Below the pieces are notes generated by a model. The model made no database searches, was not told the DNA's origin, and saw only the letters and a list, made by a program, of their open reading frames with translations. This document shows, one piece after another, positions 22,294 to 30,176 of a DNA stretch of 64,000 nucleotides. This DNA is from Frateuria_A sp049727805 (lineage in GTDB: Bacteria > Pseudomonadota > Gammaproteobacteria > Xanthomonadales > Rhodanobacteraceae), in NCBI RefSeq assembly GCF_049727805.1, contig NZ_JBCNYA010000013.1, positions 1 to 64,000 on the forward strand, given 5' to 3'. The position numbers and the translations under genes are program-made. Position 1 is the first letter of the stretch; every line of letters starts with the position of its first letter.

Positions 22294-23474
22294 CGGCGCG
22301 CCTTGTGCAGCACGAGCAGGCCGTCGTTGAGCAGCGCGAGCAGCAGTTCCAGCTCGCCATCGCCAGGCACCGGGCCGAACGCGAGCGTGCGCTCGGCGCA
22401 CAGGCGGCGGGCCAGTTCGGCCGGAGCCGGCCAGGCCTGGCCGTTGGCGAACAGGATCGCATCGCGGCGGCCGCGGCTCCACGCCAGCCGCGACCACGGA
22501 TGGCGCAGCACGACCGCGCCGGCCTCCAGGCGCTTGCGCAGGGCGGGCAGGGTCATCGGCTTGCCTGGCGGCGCCGGCGTCTGCGCATTGCGGTAGCGCG
22601 TGATGAAGCGCCCGAACCAGTCGCGCAGGCTGTCCTCGTCCAGCGCCGCGGCGAAGGGCAGCGTGGCGCGCAGGCGCGCGAGGGCGTCCGCGTCGATTTC
22701 GCCGGGCGCGCGCGCCGGCGCGAGATCCGGGTCGGTGTAGCGCTGCGATTCGTCCAGCCGCTCGGCGAGGTAGTCGGCCAGGTCGCCGGTCAGTTCGGCC
22801 TGCGATGGCGCGCGCATGCCGATCGAGAAGGTCATGCACGGGCCGCCGAAGGCGACGCCATCGTGCGGCACGCCGGGCGGCAGGTAGAGCATGTCGCCCG
22901 GTTCGAGCAGCCATTCGTGGGTGGGTTCGAAGTGCACCAGTTGCTTGAGCTCGACGTCCGGGCGGAAGTCCTTCGGCGCGTCCGGGTCGGTGCTGATCGC
23001 CCAGTGCCGCTGGCCCAGCCCCTGCAGCAGGAACACGTCGTACTGGTCCACGTGCGCGCCGACGCCGCCGCCGGGCTCGGCGTAGGACACCATCACGTCG
23101 TCGACGCGCCAGCTGGGCAGGAAACGGAAGTGCTCCAGCAACTGCGCCACGTCGGCGTCCCACTTGTCCACGTCCTGCACCAGCAGGGTCCAGTTGCGGT
23201 CCGGGGTGCGATCGAAGTCGGCTTCGTCGAGCGGGCCGGTCTTCACCGACCAGCGTTCGCGCTTCTCATCGTGCACGATCAGCCGCGACAGCGCGCCTTC
23301 CTCGCAGGCCAGGCCGCCGAGGTCGTCAGGTTGCAGCGGCGGCTGGAAACCGGGAAAGGCGTTGCGGATCAGCAGCGGGCGCTTCTGCCAGTAGTCGCGC
23401 AGGAACTGTGCGGGAGTCATGCCCAGCGGCTGTTTCGCGGAGCCGCGCACTTCGATGGGGAGCTTGTCGGTCAT
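22290..23474 (-). CDS. roxA: JmjC-type ribosomal protein arginine hydroxylase, RoxA/YcfD family
   Basis: A 394-residue cupin/JmjC oxygenase that in E. coli hydroxylates Arg81 of ribosomal protein L16 using Fe(II), 2-oxoglutarate and oxygen. Metal ligands are visible as His141 and Asp143 (GAHVDQYDVF) and His204 (GVPHDGVAF). The N-terminal QYWQKRPLLIRNAF-like segment and the C-terminal winged-helix region with FFGRF-like DWFGRFITRYR fit the family. The gene downstream overlaps its stop. A -10 box lies only six bases before the ATG, so the mRNA may be leaderless. Confidence 0.92.
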   Translation of the reverse strand: MTDKLPIEVRGSAKQPLGMTPAQFLRDYWQKRPLLIRNAFPGFQPPLQPDDLGGLACEEGALSRLIVHDEKRERWSVKTGPLDEADFDRTPDRNWTLLVQDVDKWDADVAQLLEHFRFLPSWRVDDVMVSYAEPGGGVGAHVDQYDVFLLQGLGQRHWAISTDPDAPKDFRPDVELKQLVHFEPTHEWLLEPGDMLYLPPGVPHDGVAFGGPCMTFSIGMRAPSQAELTGDLADYLAERLDESQRYTDPDLAPARAPGEIDADALARLRATLPFAAALDEDSLRDWFGRFITRYRNAQTPAPPGKPMTLPALRKRLEAGAVVLRHPWSRLAWSRGRRDAILFANGQAWPAPAELARRLCAERTLAFGPVPGDGELELLLALLNDGLLVLHKARR

Positions 23475-23480
23475 CCGCGC

Positions 23481-23486
23481 ATTGTA
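23481..23486 (-). promoter_or_regulatory. -10 box placed for a leaderless roxA transcript
   Basis: TACAAT on the minus strand ends six bases before the roxA ATG, so the transcription start would fall at or next to the A of the start codon. No Shine-Dalgarno sequence is present. The -35 region is weak. Confidence 0.5.
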
Positions 23487-23535
23487 AGGCGGGCGCAGGC
23501 GGCAGGCCGCGCCCACGCATGACTCGACATCGCGT

Positions 23536-24285
23536 CTAGCCGAAAGCCTTCACCACGTTGCTCACGCCCAGCCCGAGCACAGCGACCGCCGCCAGCACCG
23601 TGGCCAACCGCGCAGGCATGCGCCGCGCGAATATCGCGCCCACCGGCGCAGCCACCACGCCGCCGGCGATCAGGCCGAGCACGGCGATGCCGTGGCTCAA
23701 GCCCACCAGCAGCAGGAAACTGATGCTGGCGGCGATGCTCACCACGCACTTGGCCAGGTGCACGGTGCCGACCACCATTCGCGGCGTGGCGCCGCGGGCG
23801 ACCAGCGTGGTCACCGTCAACGCGCTCCAGCCGCCGCCGGCCACCGCGTCGGCGAAGCCCGCGGCCAGGCCGAGCACCGGCGTGCCGCGCGGCACGTCGG
23901 CCTGGGGCAGCCGGCCGAACGCCCCGCGCAGCAACAGGAATACGCCCATGCCGAGCAGGTAGGGCGTCAGCGCCAGGCGCATCCACTCCGCCGGCACGTG
24001 CACCACGACCGCCGCGCCGGCCACCGCGCCGATCACGCCGGGGATGGCCAGCACCCAGAACAGCGGCCAGCGCACGTTGCCGGCCAGCCAATGGCTGAGG
24101 CCGGATGCGCCGCAGGTGAACGCCTCGGCCTGGTGCACGCTGGCGGTGGCGGTCACCGGCGGCACGCCCAGCCCCAGCAGCATCGCCGCCGAGGCCACGC
24201 CATAGGCCATGCCCAGCGCACCATCGACCAGCTGCGCCAGCGCGCCGACGGCGGCGAAGGTGAGGAACTCGGTGCTGGGGAGCAT
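23536..24285 (-). CDS. Sulfite exporter TauE/SafE family transporter
   Basis: Membrane protein of 249 residues with seven to eight hydrophobic segments. The two half-repeats begin with the GALAQLVDGALGMAYGVASAAMLLG and AAGFADAVAGGGWSALTV-type helices, the second with the GGGWS signature. Family members carry sulfite, sulfoacetate, taurine-derived anions or other organic acids. It is divergent from cysJ with 160 bases between the starts and lies beside the sulfate-assimilation cluster, so a sulfur-anion substrate is likely (inference). The start at ATG 24285 removes an upstream in-frame extension that overlaps the cysJ regulatory region. Confidence 0.87.
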   Translation of the reverse strand: MLPSTEFLTFAAVGALAQLVDGALGMAYGVASAAMLLGLGVPPVTATASVHQAEAFTCGASGLSHWLAGNVRWPLFWVLAIPGVIGAVAGAAVVVHVPAEWMRLALTPYLLGMGVFLLLRGAFGRLPQADVPRGTPVLGLAAGFADAVAGGGWSALTVTTLVARGATPRMVVGTVHLAKCVVSIAASISFLLLVGLSHGIAVLGLIAGGVVAAPVGAIFARRMPARLATVLAAVAVLGLGVSNVVKAFG

Positions 24286-24341
24286 GGCTCGCCTGGGAGA
24301 AGGGGAGCCCGAAGTATCCGCAGCGCTTGCTGTACGCAGAA

Positions 24342-24403
24342 ATAAGGGCTCGGCATATCCACATGCCCATGCGTCCTTTCCCAAGCGCGAAGGCGCCGCC
24401 TAG
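24342..24403 (+). promoter_or_regulatory. Conserved cysJ promoter block (likely CysB-activated)
   Basis: A 62-bp block that recurs with identical length before cysG (31342-31403). Shared parts are ATAA(G/C)G(G/C)CT(C/G)(G/C)GCATA, then TTTsCC at the -35 position, a GCG, GGCGCCrCCTAG at the -10 position. The poor -10 (CTAGAT) fits an activator-dependent promoter, with the ATAA...GCATA part where CysB would bind. See the findings. Confidence 0.65.
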
Positions 24404-24418
24404 ATTGGCCGAATCCCG

Positions 24419-24434
24419 TTTGGACGTCCATAGG
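24419..24434. promoter_or_regulatory. GGACGTCC palindrome in the cysJ leader
   Basis: TTTGGACGTCCATAGG contains the perfect palindrome TGGACGTCCA, twelve bases before the cysJ GTG. A larger palindrome with the same TTGGACGT arm lies between cysB and cysG. The core resembles one MetJ met-box; the regulator is not known. Confidence 0.45.
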
Positions 24435-24445
24435 ATTTCAGCCAC

Positions 24446-26317
24446 GTGAATGCCCTGGTTGCCCCGGAGCCGCTGCCTGCCGCACTGAACGCGGAGAAGA
24501 CCGCCTTGCTTGCCCGGCTGGCCGAGGGGCTGGCCCCGGAGGAGCTGTACTGGGTGGCAGCCTGGAGCGCCGCCCGTGCCGGCCAGGCACAGCGCGGCGT
24601 GCGGCTGGCCGGCAGCGCGCCGGCGGAGGCGCCGGACGCGCCGCGGCTGACCATCCTCTATGGCAGCCAGACCGGCAACGCCAAGCGCTTGGCCGAACAG
24701 CTCGCGGCCAGCAGCGAATCGGCGGGCCTGCCGGCGCGGCTGGTGCGCGCGGATGCCTACCCGCAGCGCGAGCTCGCCAGGGAAACCCACCTGCTGGTGG
24801 TGATCAGCACCCAGGGCGAGGGCGAGCCGCCCGACGATGCCCGCGGCCTGGTCGAGTTCATCAGCGGAAAACGCGCGCCACGGCTGCCTGCGCTGCACTA
24901 CGCGGTGCTCGGCCTGGGCGATTCCAGCTATCCGCAGTTCTGCGCGATCGGCCGCCAGCTCGATGCGCGCCTGGCCGAGCTTGGCGCTTCGCGCTTCGCT
25001 CCGCTGGGCGAGGCCGACGTGGACATCGACGAGGTTGCCGCGCCGTGGTCGGCCATGGCGCTGGAGCAGGCGCGCGAGGTGCTCGGCAACACCACGCCCG
25101 CCACCGCGCGCAGCGCCACCGTGCACGCCTTGCCCAGCCGCGCCACGCATTCGCGCGAGCAGCCGTTCGCTGCCACCGTGCTTGCCAACCAGCGCATCGT
25201 CTCGCGCGACAGCGAACGCGCCGTGCATCATCTGGAGCTGTCGCTGGAAGGCTCCGGCCTGCGCTACGCGCCGGGCGACGCCATCGGCATCTGGCCGACC
25301 AACCCGCCCGCGCTGGTCCAGGACTGGCTGCAGGCGCTGCGCCTGGACGGCGAGCGGGAGGTTGCCCACCAGGGCCGCACGCTGCCGCTGGCGCAATGGC
25401 TCGGGCGCGAACGCGAACTGACCCGGCTCACCCGCGGCTTCGTCGCCGCGCAGGCTGCCGCAAGCGGCCACGCCGACCTGATGCGCGTGCTGCGCAAGGA
25501 GAACGCCGCCGCGTTCGCCGAGCTGCTGGACCGCCATCAGCCGATCGACCTGCTGCGCCGCTACCGCGCCGCCTGGCGCGCGGAAGACCTGGTCGCCGCG
25601 CTGCGCCCGCTCACGCCGCGGCTCTATTCGATCGCGTCCAGCCCGCGCGCGGTGGGCGAGGAGGAGGTTCACCTTACCGTCGCACGAGTCGAGTACGAGG
25701 CCTTCGGCACGCCGCACTGGGGCGCGGCCTCGACCTTCCTCTCGGCGGTGCAAGAAGACGCCACGGTGCCGGTGTTCATCGAATCCAACGACCGCTTCCG
25801 CCTGCCGGCCGACGACGCGCGCGACGTCATCATGATCGGCCCCGGCACCGGCGTGGCGCCGTTCCGCGCCTTCGTGCAGGACCGCCGCGAGACCGGCGCG
25901 CGCGGCCGCAACTGGCTGGTGTTCGGCAATCGCCACTTCACCCGCGACTTCCTCTACCAGGTCGAATGGCAGGACGCGCTGAAGAGCGGCGCGCTGCATC
26001 GCCTCGACCTCGCCTTCTCGCGCGATGGAAGCGGGGCTTTTGTGAAGAGTCCGCCCATGGATGGGCGGGGTTTTGCGCAGGATGCGCGAAAAACCTATGT
26101 CCAGGACCGCCTGCGCGAGCAGGGCCGGGAACTCTACGCCTGGCTGCAGGAAGGCGCGCACCTGTACGTCTGCGGCGACGCCAACCACATGGCCAGGGAC
26201 GTCCATGCCGCGCTCATCGACATCGCCGTGGCGCACGGCGGCCATTCCCCCGACGATGCCAAGTCCTGGCTCGCCGACCTCCTCACCCAGGGCCGCTACG
26301 CCCGCGACGTGTACTGA
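24446..26317 (+). CDS. cysJ: Sulfite reductase (NADPH) flavoprotein subunit
   Basis: Diflavin reductase of 623 residues that passes electrons from NADPH through FAD and FMN to CysI. The flavodoxin domain (about 65-210) has ILYGSQTGNAKRLAEQ and VLGLGDSSYPQFC. The FAD domain has RLYSIASSP and GAASTFL, and the NADPH domain has GPGTGVAPFRAFVQDR and YVCGDANHMA, ending in RDVY. Translation starts at GTG with AGGA upstream. Between SRD and TYVQDRL the protein has about 18 residues (including FVKSPPMDGRGF) not present in E. coli CysJ; the DNA there is a double palindrome, so a repeat has inserted in frame. It heads the cysJ-cysI-cysH-sat operon. Confidence 0.96.
   Translation: MNALVAPEPLPAALNAEKTALLARLAEGLAPEELYWVAAWSAARAGQAQRGVRLAGSAPAEAPDAPRLTILYGSQTGNAKRLAEQLAASSESAGLPARLVRADAYPQRELARETHLLVVISTQGEGEPPDDARGLVEFISGKRAPRLPALHYAVLGLGDSSYPQFCAIGRQLDARLAELGASRFAPLGEADVDIDEVAAPWSAMALEQAREVLGNTTPATARSATVHALPSRATHSREQPFAATVLANQRIVSRDSERAVHHLELSLEGSGLRYAPGDAIGIWPTNPPALVQDWLQALRLDGEREVAHQGRTLPLAQWLGRERELTRLTRGFVAAQAAASGHADLMRVLRKENAAAFAELLDRHQPIDLLRRYRAAWRAEDLVAALRPLTPRLYSIASSPRAVGEEEVHLTVARVEYEAFGTPHWGAASTFLSAVQEDATVPVFIESNDRFRLPADDARDVIMIGPGTGVAPFRAFVQDRRETGARGRNWLVFGNRHFTRDFLYQVEWQDALKSGALHRLDLAFSRDGSGAFVKSPPMDGRGFAQDARKTYVQDRLREQGRELYAWLQEGAHLYVCGDANHMARDVHAALIDIAVAHGGHSPDDAKSWLADLLTQGRYARDVY
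26030..26095. repeat. REP-like palindromic element inserted in frame in cysJ
   Basis: Two adjoining inverted repeats: CCGCCCAT-GG-ATGGGCGG (26051-26068) and TTTTGCGCA-GGA-TGCGCGAAAA (26071-26092). Together they match the extra ~54 coding bases compared with E. coli cysJ. The reading frame stays open across it, adding a loop with GAFVKSPPMDGRGF before the conserved YVQDRL. Confidence 0.7.
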
Positions 26318-26318
26318 C

Positions 26319-28016
26319 ATGGCATCCGAGCTTTCCGAACTCGAACACATCAAGGACCGGAGCCGCCAGTTGCGCGGCTCCATCGCCGAAGGCCTGGCCG
26401 ATGCCGTCACCGGCGCGATCAGCGAGGCCGACACCAAACTGCTGAAGTTCCATGGCAGCTACCAGCAGGACGACCGCGACCTGCGCGAGGAGCGCCGCAA
26501 GCAGAAGCTCGAACCGCTGTACGCCTTCATGCTGCGCGCGCGGCTGCCGGGCGGCGTGGTCACGCCGGCGCAATGGCTGGTGTTCGACCGGCTCGCCACC
26601 GAATACGCCAGCAGCGGCCTGCGCATCACCACGCGCCAGACCTTCCAGTGGCACGGCATCCTCAAGCACGACCTGAAATGCACCATCGCGGCGATCAACC
26701 ACGCCATGGCCAGCACCATCGCCGCCTGCGGCGACGTGTTGCGCAACGTGGTGGCCACGCCGTTGCCGGAGCGTTCCTCCGTGCATGCCGAGGCCTACGC
26801 CTGGGCGGCGAAGCTGTCGGCCGAACTCGCCCCGCAGACCAGCGCCTACCACGAGCTGTGGCTGGACGGCGAAAAGCTGGTCGGCGAGCCGGAGCCCGAG
26901 CCGCTGTACGGCCGCACCTACCTGCCGCGCAAGTTCAAGATCGGCCTGGCCATCCCGCCGCTCAACGACATCGACGTGTTCGCGCAGGACCTGGGCCTGA
27001 TCGCCATCGAGGAGAACGGTCGGCTGGCCGGCTTCAACCTGGCCGTCGGCGGCGGCATGGGCGCCACCCACGGCGATCCGTCCACGTATCCGCGGCTGGG
27101 CGAGGTGATCGGCTTCGTCACGGCGGAGCAGTTGCGCGAGGCGGCCGAGCAGGTGATCGCGATCCAGCGCGACTGGGGCGACCGCCGCGAGCGCAGGCAC
27201 GCGCGGCTGAAGTACACGCTCGACCATCGCGGCACGGACGCCTTCGTGGCCGAACTGGAACGGCGCCTTGGCTTCGCGCTGCAGCCGGCGCGGCCATTCC
27301 GCTTCGAGCACAACGGCGACCGCTGCGGCTGGCTGCAGGGCGAGGACGGCCGCTGGCACCTCACCCTGCACATCGAGTCCGGCCGGCTGCTCGATCGCGG
27401 CGACCTACGCCTGCTCAGCGGCATGCGCGAACTGGCGCGCGCGCACACCGGCGACTTCCGGCTGACCTGCAACCAGAACGTCATCGTCGCCAACGTCGAC
27501 GCCGCCGACCGCGAGTGCATCGACGCCATCGTCGCCGCGCACGGCCTGGACGGCTACCGCCGGCAGAGCGCGATCCGCCGCCACGCGATCGCCTGCGTGG
27601 CGCTGCCCACCTGCGGCCTGGCGATGGCCGAGAGCGAGCGCTACCTGCCGACGATCCTGGAAAAGCTGGAGGCCCGGCTGGAACATCACGGCCTGCTCGA
27701 CGCGCCGATCCTGCTGCGCCTGTCCGGCTGCCCCAACGGCTGCTCGCGGCCTTACCTCGGCGAGATCGCACTGGTCGGTCGCGCACCGGGCCGCTACGAC
27801 CTGCGCCTGGGCGCGGACTTTGCCGGCCAGCGCATGAACGTAGTCCATCGCGAGAACGTGGACGAGGCGGCCATCCTCGACGCGCTCGAACCGTTGTTCG
27901 CCAGCTACGCCGCCGCACGCGCGCCCGGTGAGGGCTTCGGCGATTTCCTGCTGCGCAGCGGCGTGCTGGCGCCGCCGCCGGCGCGGCGGACGATCCCGGC
28001 CGAGGTGGTCGCATGA
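26319..28016 (+). CDS. cysI: Sulfite reductase (NADPH) hemoprotein subunit
   Basis: Siroheme and 4Fe-4S protein of 565 residues that reduces sulfite to sulfide by six electrons. Cluster ligands are visible as CVALPTC and SGCPNGCSRP (C-x5-C and C-x3-C). Substrate- and siroheme-binding basic residues lie in LRITTRQTFQWHGI and in GGGMGATHG. The ATG comes one base after the cysJ stop codon, and its own stop overlaps the cysH start (ATGA), so the three are translationally coupled. Siroheme would come from CysG encoded at 31437. Confidence 0.97.
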   Translation: MASELSELEHIKDRSRQLRGSIAEGLADAVTGAISEADTKLLKFHGSYQQDDRDLREERRKQKLEPLYAFMLRARLPGGVVTPAQWLVFDRLATEYASSGLRITTRQTFQWHGILKHDLKCTIAAINHAMASTIAACGDVLRNVVATPLPERSSVHAEAYAWAAKLSAELAPQTSAYHELWLDGEKLVGEPEPEPLYGRTYLPRKFKIGLAIPPLNDIDVFAQDLGLIAIEENGRLAGFNLAVGGGMGATHGDPSTYPRLGEVIGFVTAEQLREAAEQVIAIQRDWGDRRERRHARLKYTLDHRGTDAFVAELERRLGFALQPARPFRFEHNGDRCGWLQGEDGRWHLTLHIESGRLLDRGDLRLLSGMRELARAHTGDFRLTCNQNVIVANVDAADRECIDAIVAAHGLDGYRRQSAIRRHAIACVALPTCGLAMAESERYLPTILEKLEARLEHHGLLDAPILLRLSGCPNGCSRPYLGEIALVGRAPGRYDLRLGADFAGQRMNVVHRENVDEAAILDALEPLFASYAAARAPGEGFGDFLLRSGVLAPPPARRTIPAEVVA

Positions 28017-28726
28017 GCGCGGTCCCCGTTCTTCAACCACCCCGCGACCTGGACGGCATCAACGCGCTGCTGTCCGGCCTGGACGCCGAAGCGCGCGTCG
28101 CCTGGGCGCTGGAAAACGTGCCGGGCGAGCACGTGCTGTCCTCCAGCTTCGGCGCGCAGGCGGCGGTGTCGCTGCACATGGTGAGCCGGCAGCGCCCGCG
28201 CATCCCGGTGGTGCTGATCGACACCGGTTACCTGTTTCCGGAAACCTACCGCTTCGTCGACGAGCTCACCGCGCGGCTCAGGCTCAACCTGAAGGTCTAT
28301 CGCGCGGCGGTGAGTCCGGCCTGGATGGAGGCACGCCATGGCCGCCTGTGGGAGCAGGGCGTGGAGGGCATCGAGCGCTACAACCAGATGCGCAAGGTCG
28401 AACCGATGCAGCGTGCGCTGGCCGAGCTCGGTGCGGTGGGCTGGTTCGCCGGCCTGCGCCGCAGCCAGACGCGCACGCGCGCCGGGGTCGGCTTCGCCGA
28501 GCACCGCGGCGACCGCTGGAAGTTCCATCCGCTGGCCGACTGGAGCGACCGCGACGTGGGCATGTACCTCAAGCGCCACGGCCTGCCGTACCACCCGCTG
28601 TGGGACCAGGGCTACACCTCCATCGGCGACGTGCACACCAGCCACCGCTGGGAGCCGGGCATGGATCCGGACGACACGCGCTTCTTTGGCCTGACGCGTG
28701 AATGCGGCCTGCACAATATCGCCTGA
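28013..28726 (+). CDS. cysH: Phosphoadenosine phosphosulfate reductase
   Basis: Thioredoxin-dependent enzyme of 237 residues that reduces PAPS to sulfite. The adenylyl-binding core is SSFGAQAAVSLHM with IDTGYLFPETY. The signature KVEPMQRAL and WFAGLRRSQTRTRA follow, and the catalytic Cys is in the C-terminal ECGLH. The CC-x80-CxxC pairs that bind the 4Fe-4S cluster of APS reductases are absent, so the substrate should be PAPS. This implies an APS kinase elsewhere in the genome. It overlaps cysI by four bases. Confidence 0.95.
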   Translation: MSAVPVLQPPRDLDGINALLSGLDAEARVAWALENVPGEHVLSSSFGAQAAVSLHMVSRQRPRIPVVLIDTGYLFPETYRFVDELTARLRLNLKVYRAAVSPAWMEARHGRLWEQGVEGIERYNQMRKVEPMQRALAELGAVGWFAGLRRSQTRTRAGVGFAEHRGDRWKFHPLADWSDRDVGMYLKRHGLPYHPLWDQGYTSIGDVHTSHRWEPGMDPDDTRFFGLTRECGLHNIA

Positions 28727-28772
28727 GCCTTGGACTAGCCTTGGGATGTCGAGCGAACGGAGGATGATGGAC

Positions 28773-29990
28773 ATGAGCATGACTGCCCTCGCTGACGACA
28801 CGGGTGTCACCGGCCGGCTGGTCGCCCCGCACGGCGGGGTGCTCAAGGATCTGTACCTGCCGCCCGAGGAAGCCGACGCACTCGGGAGCCGCTGCGGCAA
28901 CCTGCCGTCGCTGGAGCTCGACACGCGCCAGCTGTGTGATCTCGAACTGCTGCTCAGCGGCGCCTTCTCGCCGCTGGAGGGGTTCCTCGGCCGCAACGAC
29001 TACAACGGCGTGGTCGAGGCCATGCGGCTGTCCGATGGCACGCTGTGGCCGATGCCGATCACGCTGGACGTGAGCGAGGCTTTCTCGGCCGGCCTTTCCT
29101 ACGGCAGCGAGGTGGTGTTGCGCGATGGGCGGGGCACGCCGCTGGCGGTTCTGGAAGTGCACGACATCTACTGGCCCGACCGCCTGCATGAAGCGAAGCA
29201 GGTGTTCGGCAGCAGCGACCGCGCACACCCGGGCGTGGCCGAACTGCTCGACCGCACCGGACCGGTCTACCTCGGCGGCCGCGTGCGCGGCATCCAGCCG
29301 CCGGCGCACGAGGACTTTCCGGAACTGCGGGACACCCCGCTAAGCCTGCGTGCCTGGTTCGAGGCCAATGGCTGGGACCGCATCGTGGCCTTCCAGACGC
29401 GCAACCCGATGCATCGGGCGCACCGCGAACTGACCCTGCGCGCGGCCGAGCAGGTCGGCGCCAGGCTGTTGATCCAACCCTCGGTCGGGCGCACCAAGCC
29501 GGACGACGTCGACTACCGCACCCGCGTGCAGTGCTATCGCGCGCTGCTTTCGCACTATCCCGAGGGTCACGCCAGGCTCTCGCTGCTGCCGCTGGCCATG
29601 CGCATGGGCGGCCCGCGCGAGGCGCTGTGGCACGCGATCATCCGGCAGAACTACGGCGCCAGCCATTTCATCGTCGGGCGCGACCATGCCGGGCCAGGCA
29701 AGGATGCCAGCGGCAAGCCCTTCTATGGCCCCTACGAAGCGCAGCAGTTGCTCGAAAAGCACCAGGCGGAACTTGGCATCCGCGTCGTGCCGTTCCCGGC
29801 GATGGTCTACGTGGTCAACCGCGATACCTACGTCCCGTCGACCGAAGTGGCTGTCACCGACGAAGTGCGCGACATCTCCGGCACCGAACTGCGGCGGCAT
29901 CTGCGCGAGGGCACCGAGATCCCCGACTGGTTTTCCTTCCCCGACGTGGTGCAGATCCTGCGCGAGCGGCATCCGGCAAAGGCACCGTAA
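28773..29990 (+). CDS. sat: Sulfate adenylyltransferase, Sat type (ATP sulfurylase)
   Basis: Homo-oligomeric ATP sulfurylase of 405 residues that makes APS from sulfate and ATP. Active-site motifs are QTRNPMHRAH (Q-x-R-N-P-x-H-x-x-H) and GRDHAGPG, with the downstream YVPSTEVAV loop. It has no C-terminal APS kinase domain. The pathway uses this single protein instead of the CysD/CysN pair of enterobacteria. Several ATGs are clustered; I chose 28773 because GGAGG lies nine bases before it. It follows cysH by 46 bases in the same operon and is convergent with cysB. Confidence 0.94.
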   Translation: MSMTALADDTGVTGRLVAPHGGVLKDLYLPPEEADALGSRCGNLPSLELDTRQLCDLELLLSGAFSPLEGFLGRNDYNGVVEAMRLSDGTLWPMPITLDVSEAFSAGLSYGSEVVLRDGRGTPLAVLEVHDIYWPDRLHEAKQVFGSSDRAHPGVAELLDRTGPVYLGGRVRGIQPPAHEDFPELRDTPLSLRAWFEANGWDRIVAFQTRNPMHRAHRELTLRAAEQVGARLLIQPSVGRTKPDDVDYRTRVQCYRALLSHYPEGHARLSLLPLAMRMGGPREALWHAIIRQNYGASHFIVGRDHAGPGKDASGKPFYGPYEAQQLLEKHQAELGIRVVPFPAMVYVVNRDTYVPSTEVAVTDEVRDISGTELRRHLREGTEIPDWFSFPDVVQILRERHPAKAP

Positions 29991-29996
29991 GCCGCT

Positions 29997-30172
29997 TTGC
30001 TCCCTCTCCCCTCCGGGGCGAGGGTTGGGGTGAGGAGCCGGGGCTCGCGGGAGGCTAGGTGAGCAGCCGTTGAATCTCCCGGGAACAAAAGTTTTGGGCC
30101 GAGCTTGGGTCAGCAGCACTTTCGCGAGCCCCGCCCTGACCCCGACTCTCGCCTCAAAAGGGGAGGGAGCAA
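29997..30172. repeat. Long imperfect inverted-repeat element (CCCTCTCCCC family), MITE-like
   Basis: A left arm of about 50 bases (TTTGCTCCCTCTCCCC ... GAGCCGGGGCTCGCG) and a right arm (CGCGAGCCCCGCCCTGACCCC ... GGGGAGGGAGCAAGAGC) flank about 75 bases. It lies exactly between the 3' ends of sat and cysB. The left arm is similar to the element at 4672-4832. It encodes no protein and could be a non-autonomous repeat acting as a two-way terminator. Confidence 0.75.
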
Positions 30173-30176
30173 GAGC

